Assembly (NCBI RefSeq): GCF_029893105.1
Contig: NZ_JARXWG010000010.1
Coordinates: 1 to 64,000, forward strand
DNA: 64,000 bases
DNA from: Parabacteroides sp. PF5-9
GTDB lineage: Bacteria > Bacteroidota > Bacteroidia > Bacteroidales > Tannerellaceae
Reading direction: 5' to 3'
In this document: positions 33,369 through 41,250 of the stretch, in pieces
Numbering within the stretch: position 1 is the first letter of the stretch
Layout: every line of letters begins with the position of its first letter
Notes under the pieces: generated by a model
Told to the model about the DNA's origin: nothing
What the model saw: the letters and a program-made list of their open reading frames with translations, nothing else
Database searches by the model: none
Made by a program: the position numbers and the translations under genes

Positions 33369-34337
33369 TTAAAACGCACTCGGTTTTAAATGAAGTCCTA
33401 CTTTTTCTTCAAGACCGAACAAGAGGTTCATATTATGAACAGCTTGTCCGCTAGCTCCTTTCAATAAGTTATCAATCATGGAAATAATCAATAATTTATC
33501 GCCATATTTCTCCAAATGGATCAAACATTTATTGGTGTTTACCACCTGTTTCATATCCGGATTTTTATCCGTTATGAATGTGAAGGAATGATCGTCGTAA
33601 TACTCTTCATAGATACGGGTGATCTCCTCCAGGTCTATTTTGCAATTGATGTATGTCGTGGCAAAAATGCCACGTGAGAAATTCCCCCGGACAGGAATAA
33701 AGTTGATCGGACTATCGAAACTATTCTGCAACTGAGATAAACTCTGGTGTATTTCAGCCAGATGCTGATGAGTAAATGGCTTATATATAGATATATTATC
33801 ATTCCGCCAACTGAAGTGAGTGGTCGAAGATGGCTTTACTCCTGCCCCTGTCGATCCGGTGATTGCATTGACATGAATTTCTGTATTCAGCATCAAATGT
33901 TTGGCCAACGGAAGGATTCCCAACTGAATACAGGTCGCAAAACATCCCGGATTAGCCACATATTTCGATTGGCAAATGGCTCTTCGGTTCAACTCCGGCA
34001 AACCGTATATAAACTCATGATCATCACTTTTGATCCGGTAATCCGTACTCAGATCGATAATCTTTACGTGATCTGGTATGGTATGACTCTCCATAAACTT
34101 TTTCGAATCACCATGTGCCGAACAGAGGAAAAGCAAATCTACTTCATCCATCGGCAATTGATCCGTAAAAACCAAATCCGTCTCTCCAAACAAACCACTG
34201 TGTACATCGGTGATTTTATTGCCCGCATTACTCGTACTGTTGACAAATACTATTTCTACATCCGGATGATTAATCAATAAACGGATTAATTCTCCTGCGG
34301 TGTATCCGGCTGCACCGATGACTCCTACTCGTATCAT
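33369..34337 (-). CDS. N-acetyl-gamma-glutamyl-phosphate reductase
   Basis: The 322-residue enzyme reduces N-acylglutamyl phosphate to the semialdehyde with NADPH. The Rossmann motif is GVIGAAGYTAGELIRLL, the active-site cysteine is in YVANPGCFATCIQLGILP, and HQHLAEIHQSL lies in the C-domain. Length is normal for the short ArgC type. It is in the arg operon, 78 bp downstream of argG across a palindromic repeat. Confidence 0.95.
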   Translation of the reverse strand: MIRVGVIGAAGYTAGELIRLLINHPDVEIVFVNSTSNAGNKITDVHSGLFGETDLVFTDQLPMDEVDLLFLCSAHGDSKKFMESHTIPDHVKIIDLSTDYRIKSDDHEFIYGLPELNRRAICQSKYVANPGCFATCIQLGILPLAKHLMLNTEIHVNAITGSTGAGVKPSSTTHFSWRNDNISIYKPFTHQHLAEIHQSLSQLQNSFDSPINFIPVRGNFSRGIFATTYINCKIDLEEITRIYEEYYDDHSFTFITDKNPDMKQVVNTNKCLIHLEKYGDKLLIISMIDNLLKGASGQAVHNMNLLFGLEEKVGLHLKPSAF

Positions 34338-34358
34338 ATATATTAATTATGGATTGTT

Positions 34359-34404
34359 AATTATGAATGGTTAACTGTGGATTCATCATTAACCATTCAT
34401 AATT
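34359..34404. repeat. Perfect 16-bp inverted repeat between argG and argC
   Basis: AATTATGAATGGTTAA (34359-34374) and its exact complement (34389-34404) flank a 14-base loop. It belongs to the AATTCATAATT repeat family and could form a hairpin in the arg mRNA. Confidence 0.7.
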
Positions 34405-34415
34405 CATCATTGTAT

Positions 34416-35618
34416 TTAACGTTTTTCGTCGTTTACGTTATAGTATATCTTCATTTGATTACCCAGAATACGTGTGAATCCTTTCACATCGTCCGCCGTC
34501 CATGCTTTTTGCTCTTCGCCATAGACCCCAAAGTCGCTCTTCATCAAATCGTGATCACTCTCTACGCCTACTAATGTATACGTATACGGACGAAGCGTAA
34601 TGATTACACGTCCGGTAACGTTGCGTTGCGTACTTTGCAAAAAGGCTTCCATATCGCGCATAACCGGTTCGAGGTATTGTGCCTCATGCAAAAACATACC
34701 ATACCAGTTCCCGATCTGATCTTTCCAATATTGTTGCCACTTAGTCAAGGTATGTTTCTCCAATAGTTTATGGGCATTGATGATCAATAACGGGCCAGCA
34801 GCTTCAAAACCTACCCGTCCCTTAATACCGATGATCGTATCTCCCACATGCATATCCCGTCCGATGGCCCAGCGACTACCGATTTCTTCCACTTTACGAA
34901 TAGCCTCTGCTTTATCCGTAAAAGTTTCACCATTCACTCCGGTAATCTCACCTTCTACAAAATCGATAAACATATCTTCTTCGACTTCATCTTCGGCCTC
35001 CAGTTGCGAAGGATAAGCGATATCAGGTAAAGTCTGGTTGGAATGAAGCGTCTCTTTTCCGCCAACACTCGTACCCCAAAGCCCTTTATTGATCGAATAC
35101 TCCATTTTCACGAAATCGGCTTCATAACCATGTTCTTTCAGATAATTGATCTCATAGTCACGACTTAGATTCATATCACGTGTAGGGGTAATAATTTCAA
35201 TCCCGGGAGCCAACACTTCAAACGTCAAATCGAAACGAACCTGATCATTCCCTGCTCCTGTACTTCCATGAGCGACGGCCGCTGCTCCTATTTCCTTGGC
35301 ATAATGAATAATGGCCAACGCCTGAAAAACACGTTCCGAACTGACTGAGATCGGATAAGTACCGTTTCGCAGTACATTTCCGAAAATCATATATTTGATA
35401 CTTTTTTCGTAATACTCCTTTTCGACATTTATAGTCGCATGTTTTACCGCACCCAATTTGTATGCACGCTCTTCAATAGCCTTACATTCTTCATCCGTAA
35501 AACCGCCGGTATTAGCCAAGGCTGTATACACCTCATACCCCATCTCTTTCGTTAAATACATCGCACAAAAAGAGGTGTCCAATCCCCCGCTGAATGCTAA
35601 TACTACTTTCTTCTTCAT
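34416..35618 (-). CDS. Argininosuccinate synthase
   Basis: The 400-residue enzyme condenses citrulline and aspartate with ATP. The PP-loop is VLAFSGGLDTSFCA at the N-terminus; HGSTGAGNDQVRFDL and TPTRDMNLSRDYEINYL are typical further motifs. The family variant is the one common in Bacteroidetes. Second metabolic gene of the arg operon, 27 bp after the GNAT gene. Confidence 0.95.
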   Translation of the reverse strand: MKKKVVLAFSGGLDTSFCAMYLTKEMGYEVYTALANTGGFTDEECKAIEERAYKLGAVKHATINVEKEYYEKSIKYMIFGNVLRNGTYPISVSSERVFQALAIIHYAKEIGAAAVAHGSTGAGNDQVRFDLTFEVLAPGIEIITPTRDMNLSRDYEINYLKEHGYEADFVKMEYSINKGLWGTSVGGKETLHSNQTLPDIAYPSQLEAEDEVEEDMFIDFVEGEITGVNGETFTDKAEAIRKVEEIGSRWAIGRDMHVGDTIIGIKGRVGFEAAGPLLIINAHKLLEKHTLTKWQQYWKDQIGNWYGMFLHEAQYLEPVMRDMEAFLQSTQRNVTGRVIITLRPYTYTLVGVESDHDLMKSDFGVYGEEQKAWTADDVKGFTRILGNQMKIYYNVNDEKR

Positions 35619-35645
35619 TTGTCTGATCTTTATTATCGTTTTTTA

Positions 35646-36230
35646 TTATTCTCTTTCTCGCTCTTCTTTTTCACGTCTGGCTCGATGAGGATCTTTCGGG
35701 TCAAACAGCATAGCCGTACAAATACAGTATTTGCGCCCCGTCCGAATCAATATATCGTGATTGATGCATCCCTCACATCCTCTCCAGAATGCTTCATCAT
35801 CCGTCAACTCAGCAAAAGAAACAGGGACATACCCTAGTTCCGTATTCATTTTCATCACCGCTGCTCCAGAAGTCAGACTAAATACCTTTGCCCTGGGCCA
35901 TCGCAATCGGGCCAAAGTAAATGAGGCATCCTTGATACGCTTAGCAATCCCCAAATGTCGGAATTTCTCCACCACAATCAAACCCGAAGTCGCAACATAT
36001 TGTTTGTTCCCCCACGATTCAATATAACTGAAGCCAACAAATTCATCCCCGGCCAAAGCAATGATCGCTTTACCTTCCTTCATTTTCTGTGCCAGATAGT
36101 CATGTGTGCGTGCTGCAATCCCTGTGCCACGTACTTTTGCAGCCGCTTCTATCGTTTCCAGTACGGTATCCACATATACTTCATGCGAAGCATCGGCAAC
36201 CATCACATCTACTTCAATTATCTCTTTCAT
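35646..36230 (-). CDS. GNAT acyltransferase, candidate first enzyme of arginine synthesis
   Basis: The 194-residue GNAT protein has the acyl-CoA loop VVEKFRHLGIAKRIKDAS (about residues 87-104). An unusual C-terminal extension carries four or five cysteines (CEGCINHD, KYCICTAML), possibly a metal site, and a very charged tail. It lies between argR and argG in the operon, where an N-acyl-glutamate synthase would be expected; no argA or argJ is present in the window. Family is sure, the reaction is inferred from context. Confidence 0.75.
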   Translation of the reverse strand: MKEIIEVDVMVADASHEVYVDTVLETIEAAAKVRGTGIAARTHDYLAQKMKEGKAIIALAGDEFVGFSYIESWGNKQYVATSGLIVVEKFRHLGIAKRIKDASFTLARLRWPRAKVFSLTSGAAVMKMNTELGYVPVSFAELTDDEAFWRGCEGCINHDILIRTGRKYCICTAMLFDPKDPHRARREKEERERE

Positions 36231-36260
36231 GTATCTAATATTCCTCTTTTAGACTACGAC

Positions 36261-36701
36261 TTAAATAAACGGAGACAAGGCTTCTATAAGCTGATCCCGA
36301 CTGATCCCATCACGAGGGATTATCAATATAGTATCATCTCCGGCTATAGTGGCCAAGATCTCTCTCGGTGCATGCATATCAATATCGGAAGCAATCCCCA
36401 TAGCATAACCGGGACGCGTTTTTACCACAGCCAGATTCCCTGAAAATTCGATTTTCGGCTGATTACCCTGTTCAGAAACAGGTTGCATAAAAACAGAATA
36501 GTCCGGTAAACGATACACATACTTTCCTTCCTTATCCGCCACTTTGACCACCTGCAACTGTTTGATATCACGTGAAAGTGTCGCCTGAGTCACTAAAAAT
36601 CCGTTTGCATTCAGATATTGAAGCAACTCCTCCTGATTACCGACAGATGTAGTCTGGATGATTCTGCATATAGCTTCTAAACGTTCTTTTTTGGTGCTCA
36701 T
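36261..36701 (-). CDS. Arginine repressor
   Basis: The 146-residue ArgR has an N-terminal winged helix (LEAICRIIQTTSVGNQEELL, FLVTQATLSRDIKQLQVVKV) and a C-terminal hexamerisation/arginine-binding domain with IAGDDTILIIPRD. It leads the arg operon, and two matching boxes overlap its promoter, so autoregulation is likely. Confidence 0.95.
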   Translation of the reverse strand: MSTKKERLEAICRIIQTTSVGNQEELLQYLNANGFLVTQATLSRDIKQLQVVKVADKEGKYVYRLPDYSVFMQPVSEQGNQPKIEFSGNLAVVKTRPGYAMGIASDIDMHAPREILATIAGDDTILIIPRDGISRDQLIEALSPFI

Positions 36702-36703
36702 AT

Positions 36704-36759
36704 TGTATATTTATGCAATAAGGCTGCAAATATAAACCAAATAAATGAATAAATATACA
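36704..36759 (-). promoter_or_regulatory. argR promoter with two ARG-box-like sites
   Basis: A minus-strand -7 box TATATTTG lies at 36727-36734. It is flanked by TGCATAAATATACA (36704-36717, minus strand) and TGAATAAATATACA (36746-36759, plus strand). These differ at one base and resemble ArgR boxes (TGAATWWWWATTCA). One would cover the start site, the other the -33 region. Confidence 0.6.
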
Positions 36760-36967
36760 CGCTGTTCGCCATTTTTAATTGTTTTATTAGAAAACAATCT
36801 CGCTTGTATTATCCACTCACCTGCAAACTGCCATCTTTCGACCCGACTTCTATTGCATCTGTTCCTTCGGTTGTTTTTCAAAAAATCCAGATCCTTTTTC
36901 TACATCATCCCATAGTAATAAAAACATGATTCCAACTATTTTTCTGTAACACCTACCTCTGTTTTTT

Positions 36968-37055
36968 GTTAGAGGTACGTCTAAAATAATTTAGAGGTAC
37001 GTCTAAATCCGTTTAGAGGTACGTCTAAAATCATTTAGAGGTACCTCTAACAGAA
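36968..37055. repeat. Quadruplet 22-bp palindromic array II
   Basis: Four units start at 36968, 36990, 37012 and 37034, with core TTTAGAGGTACGTCTAAA; the last has the perfect palindrome AGAGGTACCTCT. Outer half-sites read GTTAGAG/CTCTAAC, inner ones TTTAGA. The left flank ACACCTACCTCTG is shared with array III. The rest of the 36760-37227 gap shows only the M48 promoter. Confidence 0.85.
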
Positions 37056-37184
37056 AAGTGTTGTTAAGGTACAAATAAACCGACAGCGACATGATGGTTT
37101 TTGTTTATAAACAATACAGGCTGTTATTCCCACCAATTTTCATTTTTAGTCTCTCATATTGCTGGTATGTTCTTCATGAAACAC

Positions 37185-37192
37185 TATATTTG
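37185..37192 (+). promoter_or_regulatory. Promoter -7 box of the M48 peptidase gene
   Basis: TATATTTG, 36 bases before the ATG. Confidence 0.6.
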
Positions 37193-37227
37193 CAATCGAA
37201 TTTAAACATCAAAAGGAAAAGTATCGT

Positions 37228-38022
37228 ATGAAAAAGATTTTAGCGCTTCTAACAGTTCTACTGATTATTACAAGTTGTTCAACCGTTCCACTTACCGGCC
37301 GCAAACAGATGATGCTGGTCTCCGATCAGGAAATTCTTACCGCCAGTCTCAGTCAGTACAATGAGTTCATCGGTTCTGCTAAAAAATCCAATAGCAAAAA
37401 TCAAACCGAAATGGTCGTTAGCGTAGGTAAAAATATTGCAGCGGCTACCGAAGAGTATTTACGAAACAACGGGATGGCCGAAGAAATCAAAGCATTCTCA
37501 TGGGAGTTCAACCTGGTAGAGGATCCGCAACTGAATGCATTCTGTATGCCTGGCGGAAAAATCGTCGTATACACCGGATTAATGAATATCATATCCACAG
37601 CCGATGAATTAGCTGTTGTTGTCGGTCATGAAGTGGCACACGCTGTCGCTAAACACAGCAATGAGCGGATGAGTCAGCAGCTGATGACCCAATATGGTGC
37701 GGCCATCCTCGGTGTTGCCGTAAGTAATAGAAGTGCTGCTGTACAAGAACTGGCCAGTACGGTCTACGGTGTCGGATCGCAGGTCGGCGTTATGCTGCCT
37801 TTCTCGCGCAAACATGAATCGGAAGCCGATTATATGGGATTAGTTTTCATGAGTATGGCTGGTTACGATCCTGCTTCCGCAGTAGGTTTCTGGCAAAAAA
37901 TGTCAGCGGGTAAAACAGGATCTACACCTGAATTTATGAGTACACACCCCAGCGACCAGACACGTATTGCCAACATTCAGAAGTACCTGCCTGAGATGCA
38001 GAAATATCGTACAAACAAGTAA
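37228..38022 (+). CDS. M48-family metallopeptidase lipoprotein
   Basis: The 264-residue protein has a lipobox (LLIITSC, Cys17) and an M48 zinc site VVGHEVAHAVAKHS, with the third ligand Glu in RKHESEADYMG. This is the YcaL/LoiP-like periplasmic or outer-membrane-anchored type without TPR repeats. Related E. coli enzymes take part in outer-membrane protein quality control; the substrate here is unknown. Own promoter; followed by a palindromic repeat rather than a clear terminator. Confidence 0.9.
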   Translation: MKKILALLTVLLIITSCSTVPLTGRKQMMLVSDQEILTASLSQYNEFIGSAKKSNSKNQTEMVVSVGKNIAAATEEYLRNNGMAEEIKAFSWEFNLVEDPQLNAFCMPGGKIVVYTGLMNIISTADELAVVVGHEVAHAVAKHSNERMSQQLMTQYGAAILGVAVSNRSAAVQELASTVYGVGSQVGVMLPFSRKHESEADYMGLVFMSMAGYDPASAVGFWQKMSAGKTGSTPEFMSTHPSDQTRIANIQKYLPEMQKYRTNK

Positions 38023-38028
38023 TTATAA

Positions 38029-38136
38029 ATTGTTAATTATGAATGATGAATTAAATACCTAACTTAGCCCATTAGAAAAACAAAGAGAAAATACTTTTGT
38101 TTTTTGTCTTTCAATTCATCATTCATAATTAACAAT
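38029..38136. repeat. 24-bp perfect inverted repeat after the M48 gene
   Basis: The arms at 38029-38052 and 38113-38136 are exact complements (inner end ATGAATGATGAATT) and enclose 60 bp. It is the largest member of the AATTCATAATT repeat family in this window and could be a miniature mobile element or a terminator hairpin. Confidence 0.75.
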
Positions 38137-38150
38137 TCATCATTAGAAAC

Positions 38151-38909
38151 GTGTTGAGCAAAAACCAAATCAAATACATCCGCTCCCTCGGGCAGAAAAA
38201 GTACCGGGACGAATATCAGACATTCGTAGCCGAAGGCAACAAACTGGTCGCGGATATACTTCCCTATTTCGAATGCGACTTGATGATTGCCAAACCTTCC
38301 TGGATGGCTACTCAAGGAGATATTCGGGCGAAAGAGTTATTGGTTGGCGACGAAGAGACGATCCATAAGATCAGTTTCCTTAAAACACCTCAGGATGTTG
38401 TTGCTGTTTTCAGACAGCCTCAATGGAAGATTGAACAGGTGAATCCGGCCGACCAATTAGTATTGGCGCTCGACAACATTCAGGATCCCGGAAATTTAGG
38501 GACAATCATCCGGTTGGCCGATTGGTTTGGCATCTCACATATTGTCTGCAGTACGGATACAGCAGACGTTTTTAACCCCAAAGTGATACAAGCCACAATG
38601 GGGGCACTTGCACGTGTACAGGTTCATTACACCCATCTCGAGAGTTATCTTCAACAAATGAAAGGAAACAATATTCCGGTATACGGCACTTTTTTGGATG
38701 GCGAAAATATATACACCAAGGATTTATCACCCAATGGGGTTCTTATCATGGGCAATGAAGGAAATGGAATCCGGCCGGAAATAGAAAGGATTGTCAATGA
38801 GAAGCTTTACATCCCCAACTATCCGGCAGCGTGTCCAACTTCAGAGTCGCTGAATGTGGGGACAGCTACCGCCATTGTTTGTGCCGAGTTCCGCCGCCGT
38901 TTGGGATAA
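38151..38909 (+). CDS. TrmH/SpoU-family RNA 2'-O-methyltransferase
   Basis: The 252-residue protein starts at GTG 38151 (TTG next codon). An N-terminal substrate-binding part (KYRDEYQTFVAEGNKLVADI) precedes the SPOUT knot domain with motif 1 DNIQDPGNLGTIIRLADWFG, motif 2 LIMGNEGNGIRPE and motif 3 IPNYPAACPTSESLNVGTAT. It methylates ribose 2'-OH of rRNA or tRNA using SAM; the exact site is unknown. Its last 69 bp overlap an opposing gene. Confidence 0.9.
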   Translation: MLSKNQIKYIRSLGQKKYRDEYQTFVAEGNKLVADILPYFECDLMIAKPSWMATQGDIRAKELLVGDEETIHKISFLKTPQDVVAVFRQPQWKIEQVNPADQLVLALDNIQDPGNLGTIIRLADWFGISHIVCSTDTADVFNPKVIQATMGALARVQVHYTHLESYLQQMKGNNIPVYGTFLDGENIYTKDLSPNGVLIMGNEGNGIRPEIERIVNEKLYIPNYPAACPTSESLNVGTATAIVCAEFRRRLG

Positions 38910-39170
38910 ACCTTGCAGATGATACAGTTGTACGGGTTGACCCGGCTCTACTTCTTGAGTGAATCGCTTCCAGTGATCGATCAATGTCTCTTCCTGAATG
39001 TCCAACTCTCTGGGCAGAGGTATGATAATTCCATTATAAAATTCGGTATTTGCCATCTCTTCTTCCAATGGCCGGATCGTTAAAAGACAATGAGTCTCAT
39101 CCAGTTCGAGATAATGCATTTTGTATATCCCCTGAAACCAGATATAATGAGCGGCAACTCTCCTTCTCAT
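38841..39170 (-). CDS. Small conserved Bacteroidales protein of unknown function
   Basis: The 109-residue protein (AAHYIWFQGIYKMHYLELDE, IIPLPRELDIQEETLIDHWK) has no signal peptide. It follows the DUF4296 gene by 8 bp, so it ends the ileS-dksA-lspA-DUF4296 direction of transcription. The last 23 codons overlap the methyltransferase gene on the opposite strand. Translation is supported by its operon position and composition; function unknown. Confidence 0.6.
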   Translation of the reverse strand: MRRRVAAHYIWFQGIYKMHYLELDETHCLLTIRPLEEEMANTEFYNGIIIPLPRELDIQEETLIDHWKRFTQEVEPGQPVQLYHLQGLSQTAAELGTNNGGSCPHIQRL

Positions 39171-39178
39171 ATCGCCTA

Positions 39179-40015
39179 TTAAAACCTTGGGATAAATGTA
39201 GATGGATCTAATTCGGTCGAGTTTTCATTTTCTGCAGGAGCCTCTTCCTCCTCTCCTTCATATTTCTTCAACGCCTCCGAACCATAGTTGTATTTCATCA
39301 GGCTTAAACTATCGACAAAAATCTTATAATAAGACCGTTTTTCATCTTCAAACCGTATAGAACCATACACCTGTTTGACCTGTTTGGCTGCCTGCGTTCG
39401 TAAGATAAATTCGTGATACCCATCACGGTCTATCTGTTTCCTGATTGAAATGATTGTGTCATTATGAACGGCATTTAAACGAATTTCCGGACGATTTTGC
39501 ATCGAATTGGTTAGTCCCCATACCCGTAAACCGATTACAAAAGCACTGCCTGAGGAATAATTCTTTTCCGGCACGATATCAAAAACAACTCCGCGAAACA
39601 AATCCTTCGGTTGAAATGTCAGGTATTCACGACGCGGCCATATATTGACTGAATCTTGATTGGTCACCGGAGCAGCCGAGGCCTGTACATCGCCCAGAGC
39701 GGTTATCGCATTGTTCAGATCGGCAATAACCCGCTCATAGACCTTCATATATATATCCAGATTTCGTCCATACCAAACCAATGAACTATCATATAAGGCG
39801 CGGTCAATATCGTATTTGCGGAAAACAGATTCATACAATGCCACTTTAGCCGTATCAGTATGATAACGCCCATAGTCGTTACCAATCATAGATTCAGCAA
39901 TCAACATATCTTTCATCACCAGTTGCATTTCCTTTTCAGAAAGAATATGAGACGGCACCTTACTACACGACGCTATAAGAATACATGTGAGTATTGTCAA
40001 ACCAAATGTTCGCAT
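39179..40015 (-). CDS. DUF4296 lipoprotein
   Basis: The protein has about 278 residues from ATG 40015 (an upstream ATG at 40027 overlaps lspA by 11 bp). The lipobox is LIASC. The N-terminal 110 residues are the DUF4296 helical domain (LSEKEMQLVMKDMLIAESMI, then VFRKYDIDRALYDSSLVWYG). The C-terminal part has a strand-rich domain and an acidic tail. DUF4296 is confined to Bacteroidetes and its role is unknown; linkage to lspA, which processes lipoproteins, is conserved in this neighbourhood. Confidence 0.85.
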   Translation of the reverse strand: MRTFGLTILTCILIASCSKVPSHILSEKEMQLVMKDMLIAESMIGNDYGRYHTDTAKVALYESVFRKYDIDRALYDSSLVWYGRNLDIYMKVYERVIADLNNAITALGDVQASAAPVTNQDSVNIWPRREYLTFQPKDLFRGVVFDIVPEKNYSSGSAFVIGLRVWGLTNSMQNRPEIRLNAVHNDTIISIRKQIDRDGYHEFILRTQAAKQVKQVYGSIRFEDEKRSYYKIFVDSLSLMKYNYGSEALKKYEGEEEEAPAENENSTELDPSTFIPRF

Positions 40016-40016
40016 A

Positions 40017-40709
40017 TTATGCTGCATCCGTATGTTCTTCTTTTTTCTCTTTGGAAAGGCTACCCGATAAGGTCTGACGATAGAATATTAAAAGTAAAAA
40101 AACACCTACACAAATAGCCGAATCTGCGATATTAAAAATCGGACGGAAAAAGACAAATTCATTTCCTCCCCAGATGGGTAACCACTCCGGAAGTACGGTT
40201 TCTATCAAAGGGAAGTAGAACATATCCACCACCTTTCCATGAAGCCAGGTCGAATACCCTCCTCCTTCAGGCATAAAAGTTGCAACCTGCCCGTAACTAC
40301 TATCAAAGATCACTCCGTAAAAGACAGAATCAATGATATTTCCGGCTGCTCCGGCCAAGATCAACGCAATACAAGCGATAAATCCAAATTTATATTCTTT
40401 CTTTATCAGTTTATACAGGTAGTAACCGATAAAAACAATGGCCACCAGACGGAACAAAGAAAGAAAAAGCTTACCGAAAATTTCCATTCCAAAAGCCATT
40501 CCCGGATTTTCCGTAAAATAGATATAAAACCATGAAGTGATCTGAAAACTCTCATGCAACTGCATATTTGTTTTCACCCAGATCTTTAAGGTTTGGTCAA
40601 GCAGAAGGAGCAGTATTATAATTAACACTGCTCCCCATGCCTTTTTATAATTGACAATGGACGTTTGAGAATTGTCAATTAAATGCGTATTATTTTCTGT
40701 CATATTCAA
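40017..40709 (-). CDS. Lipoprotein signal peptidase (signal peptidase II)
   Basis: The 230-residue enzyme is longer than the E. coli type (164). Four membrane segments are visible and the two catalytic aspartates lie in AAGNIIDSVFYG and FNIADSAICVG. The additional length is a periplasmic loop (about 140-175) plus a charged tail. It cleaves the signals of the many SPII lipoproteins in this window. It is followed by the DUF4296 gene with an overlap. Confidence 0.95.
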   Translation of the reverse strand: MNMTENNTHLIDNSQTSIVNYKKAWGAVLIIILLLLLDQTLKIWVKTNMQLHESFQITSWFYIYFTENPGMAFGMEIFGKLFLSLFRLVAIVFIGYYLYKLIKKEYKFGFIACIALILAGAAGNIIDSVFYGVIFDSSYGQVATFMPEGGGYSTWLHGKVVDMFYFPLIETVLPEWLPIWGGNEFVFFRPIFNIADSAICVGVFLLLIFYRQTLSGSLSKEKKEEHTDAA

Positions 40710-40738
40710 TTGTCAACTGTCAATTTTCAATTGCTTAT

Positions 40739-41113
40739 TTATTTCGCTCCTCCCTGTTTCGCTTCAATACTTAATGTCGCATGAGGCACAGCACGTAAGC
40801 GTTCTTTCGGAATGAGTTTCCCTGTTTCACGGCAAACACCGTATGTTTTATTCTCGATACGAATCAGCGCAGCTTGCAAATTCTGAATAAACTTCATCTG
40901 ACGTTGAGCCAGACGACCCGCTTCTTCTTTCGACAGAGTGGCAGCACCTTCTTCCAACACCTTAAAGGTCGGTGAAGTATCTTCTACATCATTGCCGTTG
41001 GTTACACCGGTTCTCAACTGCTCATAATCTTTTTTAGCAATCTCCAACTTCTCTAATATAATGGCGCGGAACTCTTCCAGTTCTGCATCCGAATATCTTG
41101 TTTTCTCTGCCAT
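40739..41113 (-). CDS. TraR/DksA-family protein lacking the zinc cysteines
   Basis: The 124-residue protein has a coiled-coil N-terminus (EEFRAIILEKLEIAKKDYEQ) and the C-terminal DksA-type finger region KTYGVCRETGKLIPKERLRA. Only one cysteine remains where four would bind zinc. This reduced form seems normal for Bacteroidetes. DksA-like proteins bind the RNA polymerase secondary channel and act with ppGpp. It lies between ileS and lspA on the same strand. Confidence 0.85.
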   Translation of the reverse strand: MAEKTRYSDAELEEFRAIILEKLEIAKKDYEQLRTGVTNGNDVEDTSPTFKVLEEGAATLSKEEAGRLAQRQMKFIQNLQAALIRIENKTYGVCRETGKLIPKERLRAVPHATLSIEAKQGGAK

Positions 41114-41250
41114 GATTCTAAAATTTAAATGTTCTACAATTAAGTCTGGTCCAGTCCGGTTTCATACCGAACAACAAATACGATCGTATACTATGCAACA
41201 AATATAACGTATTTTTCCAACCAACACTATTTATCATTCAATATTCTTAC

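Noticed and set aside
33747-34280. 177-residue frame antisense to argC
   Set aside because: Shadow of a strongly supported gene; composition is Cys/Arg-rich and unlike a real protein.
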